Positions 57,553 through 64,000 of a stretch of 64,000 bases of DNA are shown in pieces. Location: positions 37,739-101,738 of the forward strand of contig CAJYRQ010000084.1 of assembly GCA_913777465.1 (NCBI GenBank), written 5' to 3'. Under the pieces are notes generated by a model, which was not told the DNA's origin, made no database searches, and saw nothing but the letters and a program-made list of their open reading frames with translations. Within the stretch, counting starts at the first letter, position 1. Each line of letters starts with the position of its first letter. The translations under genes and the position numbers were made by a program. This DNA is from an uncultured Chryseobacterium sp. Lineage in GTDB: Bacteria; Bacteroidota; Bacteroidia; Flavobacteriales; Weeksellaceae.

Positions 57553-58995
57553 TCACTTCCAGCCTCCGCCTAAGCTTTTGTAAATATCGACAACTGTACT
57601 CAGCTGTTTTTGTTTTGCTTCCACCAGTTCCATTTTGGCGTCCAGTGCATCCCTCTGGTTCAGAAGAACCTCGAGATAATCGGCTCTGGAGTTCCGGAAC
57701 AGCTGATTCGCAATATCTATAGATTGTTCAAGCGATTTTGTTTCCTGGGATTTCAGCTGGTAATACTGGTCGAGGTTCTTAATCTTCGACATCAGATTCG
57801 CTACATCCAGATAGGCATCCAGAATGGTTTTATCATATTCATACAAGGCCTGGATCTGTTTGGCGTCCGCCGCCTGGAAGTTGGCTTTGATCGCGCTTTT
57901 ATTGATCAGCGGACCTGCCAGTTCCCCTACCAGGCTGGCTGCCATCGATTCGGGCAACTTCACCAGATAAGAAGGCTTGAAGGCCTCCAGTCCGAGCGTA
58001 GCAGAGATCTCCAGTGTAGGATAGAATTCTTTTCTTGCCGCTTCCACATCCAGCTTTGAGGATTTCAGTTCCAGCTCAGCCTGCTTGATGTCGGGACGGT
58101 TTGCGAGCAACTGGGACGGGATCCCGGTATAAACCGTCTGTGGAATCGTTGTCATAAAACTTTCCTTTGCTCTGATGATCGGCTGCGGATAACGTCCGCA
58201 AAGGGCATTGATCTCATTTTCCTTTTCGGTAATTTCCTGGCGGATGGTGTATTCCGTTGCTTTGGATTTTGCCAGTTCGGCCTCAAATTTCTTTACTGCA
58301 AGTTCCGTAGCAGCTGCCGCTTCTTTCTGGATTTTTGAGATTTCCAGTGCTCTTTGCTGAAGCTTGATGTACTGCTGGATAATATCCAGCTGGTTGTCCA
58401 GTGCCAGCAAATCGTAATAATTGTCTGCCACCTCTTCAATAAGATTGGACAGTACGAAGTTTTTACCTTCTACGGTTGAAAGATAATGGGCAACAGCCGA
58501 TTCTTTTTCCGTTCTCAGTTTTTTCCAGATGTCGATTTCCCAGTTCGCCGTCAGCCCGCCTTCAAAATTCATCAGCGGATCCGGTATTGCTTTACCGGGT
58601 TCGATTTCCGTAGTGGCATCACCTGCTCCTTCGCTGGTGTAACGTCCTGCTTTCTTTATTCCGGCGCCTCCTCCGGCAGTAACGGTTGGCGTCAGTCTTC
58701 CTTTTTTAGCCAGAACATTGCTTTTGGCAATTTCGATCTCCTGCAGGGTAATCATCAGCTCCTGGTTATTTTTCAATGAGGTTTCAATAAGGGCTACCAA
58801 ATTAGGATCGGTGAAAAACTGTCTCCACTGCGTTGTTCCGCTGTTGCTGGCGGCATCCCCCTGGTTATCCTGATTAAAGTTCTGAGGCACATTTTCCTTT
58901 ACCTCATCTTTTATGACGGTCGCCATCGGCGCCTTACAGCTTGCTAAAACAAGCGATAAGGCAATGGCTGCTATATATTTATTATAAGTCTTCAT
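57553..58995 (-). CDS. RND efflux outer-membrane channel, NodT/OprM type
   Basis: A 480-residue TolC-like outer-membrane factor of a tripartite efflux pump. The signal peptide ends in the lipobox LVLASC, so it is lipid-anchored like OprM. Two repeated helical-barrel halves are visible, each with the family pattern (SLKNNQELMITLQEIEIAKSNVLAKKG; TGIPSQLLANRPDIKQAELELKSSKLDVEAARKEFYPTLEIS). The ATG at 58995 (KTYNKYIAAIALSL) is preferred because it gives the clean signal peptide. The start overlaps the end of the RND pump gene by 14 nt. It is third in the operon adaptor, pump, channel. Confidence 0.9.
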   Translation of the reverse strand: MKTYNKYIAAIALSLVLASCKAPMATVIKDEVKENVPQNFNQDNQGDAASNSGTTQWRQFFTDPNLVALIETSLKNNQELMITLQEIEIAKSNVLAKKGRLTPTVTAGGGAGIKKAGRYTSEGAGDATTEIEPGKAIPDPLMNFEGGLTANWEIDIWKKLRTEKESAVAHYLSTVEGKNFVLSNLIEEVADNYYDLLALDNQLDIIQQYIKLQQRALEISKIQKEAAAATELAVKKFEAELAKSKATEYTIRQEITEKENEINALCGRYPQPIIRAKESFMTTIPQTVYTGIPSQLLANRPDIKQAELELKSSKLDVEAARKEFYPTLEISATLGLEAFKPSYLVKLPESMAASLVGELAGPLINKSAIKANFQAADAKQIQALYEYDKTILDAYLDVANLMSKIKNLDQYYQLKSQETKSLEQSIDIANQLFRNSRADYLEVLLNQRDALDAKMELVEAKQKQLSTVVDIYKSLGGGWK

Positions 58996-61900
58996 ATTTA
59001 TCATCGTGTTGATACGGTTCTGTTTGTTCTGTTAACGGGTTTTCTTCTTCATAACGGGCCAGTTTCGACTTATCGGCCAGGGTTCCGAAGATGTAATACA
59101 ATCCCGGGATAATCAGCAGCCCGAAGATGGTTCCGATCAGCATCCCTCCGGCGGCGGCAGTACCGATGGTCCGGTTTCCGATCGCTCCGGGTCCGGTAGC
59201 CAATACCAATGGAATCAGACCGGCGATAAAGGCGAATGAGGTCATCAAAATCGGACGGAAACGGATGGCGGCACCTTCGATGGCAGCCCTGGCCACAGGA
59301 ATTCCTTCTTCCGCTTTCTTCTGGACGGCAAATTCTACAATCAGTACGGCATTCTTACCTAAGAGACCAATCAGCATGACCATCGCTACCTGAGCGTAAA
59401 TGTTGTTTTCCAATCCTAATAATTTCAGGCACAGGAAGGCTCCGAAAATCCCTGTAGGCAATGACAAAATTACCGGCAACGGAAGGATAAAGCTTTCATA
59501 CTGTGCGGCGAGGATCAGGTAAACGAATCCTAAACATACCAGGAAGATATAGATGGCTTCATTGCCACGGCTTACTTCATCCTTGGAAATCCCGGCCCAG
59601 TCGATCCCGAAACCTCTCGGAAGCGTTTTATCCGCCACTTCCTGAATGGCTGCAATAGCCTGCCCGGAACTGTATCCCGGAGCCGGAGTTCCGCTCACCT
59701 CGGCAGAATTATACATATTGTGTCTTGTAATCTCCGATAAACCGTAAACTTTTTCAAGATGCATAAAGTCGGAATACGGCACCATTTCATCTTTGTTATT
59801 TTTTACATATAATTTTAAGAGATCACTCGGAAGAGCACGATACTGCGGCCCGGCCTGAACAATAACCTTATAAGGCCTGTCGAAACGGATGAAACTGGTT
59901 TCGTAGTTGGATCCGATCAGGGTAGACAGGTTATCCATTGCATTTTCAATCGTTACTCCTTTCTGCTCGGCCAGATCATTATCTATTTTCAGCATGTACT
60001 GAGGGAAACTTGCCGAATAGAAGGTAAATGCCGAACCCAGCTCAGGACGTTTCTTAAGTTCCTTTACAAAGTCGTTGCTTACTTTTTCCATTTTCTGGTA
60101 ATCACCGCTTCCAGCCTTATCCAGCAGACGGAGTTCGAAACCTCCTGCCGCACCGTATCCCGGGATAGAAGGCGGCTGGAAAAACTCGATATTGGCACCC
60201 GGAATATTCTTGGCTTTCTCTTCCAGCTTTTCAATAATTTCAGCAGCCGATTCCTTACGGTCTTCCCAGCTTTTAAGGTTGATCAGACAGGTACCGGAGT
60301 TGGAACCGGTTCCTTCCGTTAAGATCTCGTATCCTGCCAGTGAAGAAACGGATTGTACGCCATCAATCCCTTCAGATTCCCTAAGCAGTTCTTTGGCAAT
60401 CTGGTTGGTTCTTTCCAGCGTAGATCCCGGCGGGGTCTGGATAATGGCATAAATCATCCCCTGGTCTTCTGCCGGAATAAACCCGGAAGGCAATGAATTG
60501 CTTAAAAAGAAAGTACATGCACAAAACGCCAGTAATAAAGGCAGGGTAAAGGTTTTCTTTTTAACGGTCTTATTCAGCACCTTTTCATATTTCCCGGCTC
60601 CTTTCGTAAATAAATTGTTGAATTTATCCAGGAAGATCGTAACAGGAGTTCTTTTCTTTGCTTTTCCGTGGTTGTTTTTTAAGATCAGAGCACATAAAGC
60701 AGGCGTCAGGGTTAAGGCTACCACCCCGGAAAGGATGATCGCAGATGCCATGGTAATTGAGAACTGACGATAGAAAACCCCTACCGGACCGGACATGAAT
60801 GCAATCGGAATAAATACGGACGCCATTACCAGTGTAATTGCGATGATCGCTCCGCTGATTTCATGCATGGCCTCTTCGGTTGCCTTTAATGGAGACAGAT
60901 GTTTTTCCTCCATTTTGGCGTGGACGGCTTCAATCACCACAATCGCATCATCGACGACCACCCCGATGGCCATTACCAAAGCGAAGAGTGAGATCATATT
61001 CAGGGTGATACCGAATGCCGACATTACGGCAAAGGTACCGATCAGTGAAACCGGAACGGCAATCGCCGGAATCAGGGTAGAACGCCAGTCTCCCAAAAAC
61101 AGGAATACCACAATGGCTACCAGGATAAAGGCTTCAAATAAAGTATGAACCACTTTTTCAATCGACGCATCAAGGAACTTGGAAACGTCATAGCTGATGT
61201 CGTAGTGCATTCCTTTCGGGAAGGTGGTTTTCTGCAGTTCCGCCATCAGCGATTTTACGTTTTTGATAACGTCGCTTGCATTAGAACCGTAGGATTGCTT
61301 CACGGTAATCGCTGCCGAAGGTTTACCATTCAGGGTAGAATAGATATCGTACATGGACGAACCGAATTCGATATCGGCCACATCTTTCAATCGGATAAAT
61401 TCTCCGTTAGGATTTGCTTTCAGGATGATATTCCCATAGTCTTTTTCGTTGTTGAAACGTCCCGGATATTTTAAGATATATTCGAAAGACTGGGATCTTT
61501 TTCCGGAGCTTTCCCCCGTTTTACCCGGAGAAGCTTCAAGACTCTGCTGGTTCAGGGCGTCCATCACTTCATCGGCTGAAATGCTGTAAGCTGTTAAACG
61601 GTCGGGTTTAAGCCAGATTCTCATGGCATATTCCCTTGTTCCCAGGATGTCGGCAAAACCTACCCCGCTCACCCTTTTCAGCTCGGACATCACATTGATG
61701 TCGGCATAGTTGAAAAGAAATTTCTGGTCGGCCTTCGGATCATCACTGTACAGGTTGATGTACATCAGCATATTAGGCTCTTCACGGGTAATTTTCACTC
61801 CTTCACGCACCACCAACGGCGGAAGCTTGTTTACGACGGAAGACACCCGGTTCTGAACGTTTACAGCGGCTACGTTAGGATCGGTTCCCAGATCGAAAAC

Positions 61901-62176
61901 CACCTGGATGGATGCTTCCCCGTCGTTCCCGGCATCGGAAGTCATGTATTTCATCCCGGGCACCCCGTTGAGTCCTCTTTCCAATGGAATAACCACGGAT
62001 TTGATCAACAATTCGTTGTTGGCTCCCGGATATTCTGCGGTGATGTTTACTTTGGGCGGCGAAATGGAAGGGAATTGGGTTACCGGAAGTTTTACCAGCG
62101 ACAGAATTCCCATAAATACGATAATCAGAGAGATTACGATAGACAGAACAGGTCTGCGAATGAATTTTTTAAACAT
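58982..62176 (-). CDS. RND multidrug efflux pump (AcrB/MexB type, HAE-1)
   Basis: A 1064-residue inner-membrane proton antiporter with the 12-helix RND plan and two large periplasmic loops. The proton-relay Asp pair lies in GVVVDDAIVVIE (helix 4), and the Lys partner in LIGLLGKNAVLIVEF (helix 10). The N-terminus (FIRRPVLSIVISLIIVFMGILSLVKLPV) and PPGSTLERTN are typical. It exports drugs, bile acids or dyes through the outer-membrane channel encoded next. The adaptor gene ends 24 nt upstream. Confidence 0.94.
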   Translation of the reverse strand: MFKKFIRRPVLSIVISLIIVFMGILSLVKLPVTQFPSISPPKVNITAEYPGANNELLIKSVVIPLERGLNGVPGMKYMTSDAGNDGEASIQVVFDLGTDPNVAAVNVQNRVSSVVNKLPPLVVREGVKITREEPNMLMYINLYSDDPKADQKFLFNYADINVMSELKRVSGVGFADILGTREYAMRIWLKPDRLTAYSISADEVMDALNQQSLEASPGKTGESSGKRSQSFEYILKYPGRFNNEKDYGNIILKANPNGEFIRLKDVADIEFGSSMYDIYSTLNGKPSAAITVKQSYGSNASDVIKNVKSLMAELQKTTFPKGMHYDISYDVSKFLDASIEKVVHTLFEAFILVAIVVFLFLGDWRSTLIPAIAVPVSLIGTFAVMSAFGITLNMISLFALVMAIGVVVDDAIVVIEAVHAKMEEKHLSPLKATEEAMHEISGAIIAITLVMASVFIPIAFMSGPVGVFYRQFSITMASAIILSGVVALTLTPALCALILKNNHGKAKKRTPVTIFLDKFNNLFTKGAGKYEKVLNKTVKKKTFTLPLLLAFCACTFFLSNSLPSGFIPAEDQGMIYAIIQTPPGSTLERTNQIAKELLRESEGIDGVQSVSSLAGYEILTEGTGSNSGTCLINLKSWEDRKESAAEIIEKLEEKAKNIPGANIEFFQPPSIPGYGAAGGFELRLLDKAGSGDYQKMEKVSNDFVKELKKRPELGSAFTFYSASFPQYMLKIDNDLAEQKGVTIENAMDNLSTLIGSNYETSFIRFDRPYKVIVQAGPQYRALPSDLLKLYVKNNKDEMVPYSDFMHLEKVYGLSEITRHNMYNSAEVSGTPAPGYSSGQAIAAIQEVADKTLPRGFGIDWAGISKDEVSRGNEAIYIFLVCLGFVYLILAAQYESFILPLPVILSLPTGIFGAFLCLKLLGLENNIYAQVAMVMLIGLLGKNAVLIVEFAVQKKAEEGIPVARAAIEGAAIRFRPILMTSFAFIAGLIPLVLATGPGAIGNRTIGTAAAGGMLIGTIFGLLIIPGLYYIFGTLADKSKLARYEEENPLTEQTEPYQHDDKYEDL

Positions 62177-62200
62177 AATTACTTACTTCATTAATGACTC

Positions 62201-63286
62201 CTACTCTGCTTTTAGTTTCAACGACTGAAGAACTTTTTTAGGGTCCTGAGCCTTTGTTTTAACTTTCTGATCATCTTTTACTTTCTGGACGCCTTCCAGC
62301 AATAATTTATCCCCTGTAGAAAGTCCTGAAGCCACTACGTAAACATCAGGAAGTTCGTAAGCTATTTTTATGTTTCTGGATTTTACGGTTCCGTTTTTAT
62401 CTACTACGAAAACGTATTTCTGATCCTGGATTTCGTAGGTTGCTTTTTGCGGAATCAACATGGCATTTTTCAGCGGCAGGGTCATTCTTACTTTCCCGGT
62501 CTCTCCGTTTCTCAGCAATTTGTCGGGGTTCGGGAATTTCGCGCGGAAGGCAATATTCCCGGTTTCACTGTCGAACTGCCCTTCGATGGTCTGTACCTGC
62601 CCTTTCTGCGGGAATACGTCCCCGTTTGCCATAACTAGGGCCACCTGATCGCTTCCTCTTGAGGCTACATTTCTCTGATAGTTCAGGTATTCAGGTTCTG
62701 AAACGTTGAAGTACGTATAAATATCGTTGTTATCGGAGAGGGAGGTGAGTAAATCTCCTTCATCCACCAGACTTCCCAGTTTCAAAGGAATCCTGTCGAT
62801 AATTCCTGAAAACGGAGCTTTGATGTCCGTAAACGAAAGATGGATCTGTGCCAGCTTGGCTTCTGCATTGGCAGCATCCAGTTTGGCTTTGGCCATGGAT
62901 CTTTCATTTTTGGAAACGATGTTGTTGTTGGCCAGCGTACTGGCATTTTTCAATTCAATCGTAGCCTGGGCAACTTCTGCCTGGGCTTTCAGGAGTTCTG
63001 CCTGATAGAGTTTCGGCATAATCCGGAATAACGTCTGGCCCTGACGGACAAACTGGCCTTCGTCTACAAAGATTTTTTCAAGGAAGCCTTTTTCCTGGGC
63101 GCGGACCTCGATGTTCTTTACAGATCTGATCTGAGCCACAAATTCTTTGTCGATCACCGTATCCATCACTACCGGTGTGGTTACGGGATATACGGTGGCT
63201 TCTTCTTTTTCTTCTGTTTTCTTGTTACAGCCTGTGAACAAAAAAATACTGCTTAGCGCAATGCCTGCGACAACTCTTTTAATCAT
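62201..63286 (-). CDS. RND efflux periplasmic adaptor (AcrA/MexA type)
   Basis: A 361-residue membrane-fusion protein. The signal peptide ends in a lipobox (LFTGC, Cys20). The lipoyl domain halves, split by a helical hairpin, are visible: NIEVRAQEKGFLEKIFVDEGQFVRQGQTLFRI and later IKAPFSGIIDRIPLKLGSLVDEGDLLTSL. The beta-barrel and membrane-proximal domains follow. It is the first gene of the pump operon and probably its control point. The 144-nt upstream gap holds an imperfect inverted repeat, GTTGTG ... CACAAC, at about 63350-63375. Confidence 0.92.
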   Translation of the reverse strand: MIKRVVAGIALSSIFLFTGCNKKTEEKEEATVYPVTTPVVMDTVIDKEFVAQIRSVKNIEVRAQEKGFLEKIFVDEGQFVRQGQTLFRIMPKLYQAELLKAQAEVAQATIELKNASTLANNNIVSKNERSMAKAKLDAANAEAKLAQIHLSFTDIKAPFSGIIDRIPLKLGSLVDEGDLLTSLSDNNDIYTYFNVSEPEYLNYQRNVASRGSDQVALVMANGDVFPQKGQVQTIEGQFDSETGNIAFRAKFPNPDKLLRNGETGKVRMTLPLKNAMLIPQKATYEIQDQKYVFVVDKNGTVKSRNIKIAYELPDVYVVASGLSTGDKLLLEGVQKVKDDQKVKTKAQDPKKVLQSLKLKAE

Positions 63287-63430
63287 AATGTTAGAGTTTA
63301 TGTAAATCGTTAATGTTTTAAATAGGAAATGGTAATGAGGATACAGCTGTTGTGGTGATTACCGGCATCACAACGCAGGAGGGTTTTCCGCCGAACGGAT
63401 CAGCAGAAAAAATTTTGGAAAAGAGAACGT

Positions 63431-63820
63431 TTAAATTCTTATGGAACGGATCAGGATGAACCTTTTAACGGTAGAAAATCCTGATAAAAAGCCATGCAGA
63501 ACAGGCTTTGATTTTTTGAAACTTTCAAGTCCGAAAATATAGACCAGGGTGAAAACACCGGCAAAAACAATTACGGCCTGAAAGCTGTCGGAGAACTGAA
63601 AATCATTCTCCGTAATCTCAAGAGAATTGTTTCCCAAATTATCAGGAGACTGCTGGACGGTAAGTTTTTCGTAGGTCTGGTTTAAGCGGTTTGCTTTTTT
63701 CGGTAAATTCTGAGAAGTATGATTCGTATAATTACTTTTTAAAGTCCTTACATTAATCTTGCTTTCCACTACGAAAAGAAGAAAAAGGGCGGTCAAAAAA
63801 TATACGATATAGTTTCTCAT
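63431..63820 (-). CDS. Small membrane protein of unknown function
   Basis: A 129-residue protein with an N-terminal helix (YIVYFLTALFLLFVVES) and a second one near residues 83-101 (SFQAVIVFAGVFTLVYIFGL), with a polar region between. The ATG at 63820 is set by the promoter: the -7 box ends at 63833, so the longer start at 63835 cannot be used. It lies upstream of the RND operon on the same strand with a 144-nt gap, so joint transcription is possible. I do not recognise a family. Confidence 0.65.
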   Translation of the reverse strand: MRNYIVYFLTALFLLFVVESKINVRTLKSNYTNHTSQNLPKKANRLNQTYEKLTVQQSPDNLGNNSLEITENDFQFSDSFQAVIVFAGVFTLVYIFGLESFKKSKPVLHGFLSGFSTVKRFILIRSIRI

Positions 63821-63832
63821 GATTTTCTGGGA

Positions 63833-63864
63833 CAAAGGTAGTTTTTAGTTATCTTAAATTTCAA
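63833..63864 (-). promoter_or_regulatory. Promoter of the small membrane protein gene
   Basis: On the minus strand TTG (63864-63862), 21 nt, then TACCTTTG (63840-63833). Both elements fit. The start site would be about 63826, 6 nt before the ATG at 63820. The DNA beyond it to the window end is AT-rich with nothing else visible. Confidence 0.7.
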
Positions 63865-64000
63865 AAGAGTTTTATTACAATTCATTTACATTAACAATAT
63901 TTAACACTACTTTAAAATAACTGAATTTTATTAATAAATTATAATAAATCAACATTAAATATCTGATTATAAAATATATAATTACCTGTAATAAATTTAT

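Overview
The window looks like a chromosomal segment from a Chryseobacterium-like member of the Flavobacteriales (Bacteroidota). Three things support this. The gene families are typical of the group: a thioredoxin-reductase-like ferredoxin reductase, a split transketolase, a PNGase F of the Elizabethkingia II type, and a membrane-bound TPR-AraC regulator. Genes lack clear Shine-Dalgarno sequences. Many genes carry the Bacteroidota -7 element TAnnTTTG, in the best cases 19-21 nt downstream of a TTG. The genus is an inference from protein content; no rRNA is present.

Layout. 0-10 kb: the 3' end of secG, a glycosyltransferase and the remnant of a second one behind recR, a LURP-one-like protein, a lipoprotein, pepD, a LOG-family gene, a doubly broken Mrr-type restriction gene, a stand-alone alarmone synthetase, and a ferredoxin/ferredoxin reductase pair. 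10-21 kb: a probable 42-aa gene, a LuxR-type two-component pair, pheS, a YceI lipoprotein, an orphan ABC ATPase, and a porin/MHS-permease uptake operon next to an OmpR-type two-component pair. The porin leader carries 11-bp tandem repeats that are probably the regulator's site. 21-32 kb: a PhnA-like protein, RsmB-type methyltransferase, Mn catalase divergent from a PNGase F, asnB, a secreted protein, a DHA2 exporter, and two repeat-rich intergenic regions. 32-41 kb: a pirin/flavin reductase/OsmC/GNAT cluster, an SSS symporter coupled to a GIY-YIG nuclease, split transketolase, a TetR/SnoaL-like pair with a clear operator, and an Lrp regulator. 41-55 kb: tamB and tsaD divergent with only 4 nt between start codons, rsmE, a putative HTTM-like membrane protein with its partner, a TrmH-family methyltransferase, ansA, tRNA-Ser(GGA), an M20 peptidase and several unknown proteins. 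55-64 kb: a TPR-TM-AraC regulator, a gene-free stretch with plus-strand terminators and a possible small RNA, and a complete RND efflux operon.

Most of the window is housekeeping and niche-adaptation DNA. No complete prophage, CRISPR array, transposase or integrase was seen. The regions most worth a second look are the possible small RNA at 57.1-57.5 kb, the 11-bp regulator boxes at 19.3 kb, the PNGase F, the decayed restriction gene next to the alarmone synthetase, the small gene at 10.5 kb, and four families of intergenic repeats.
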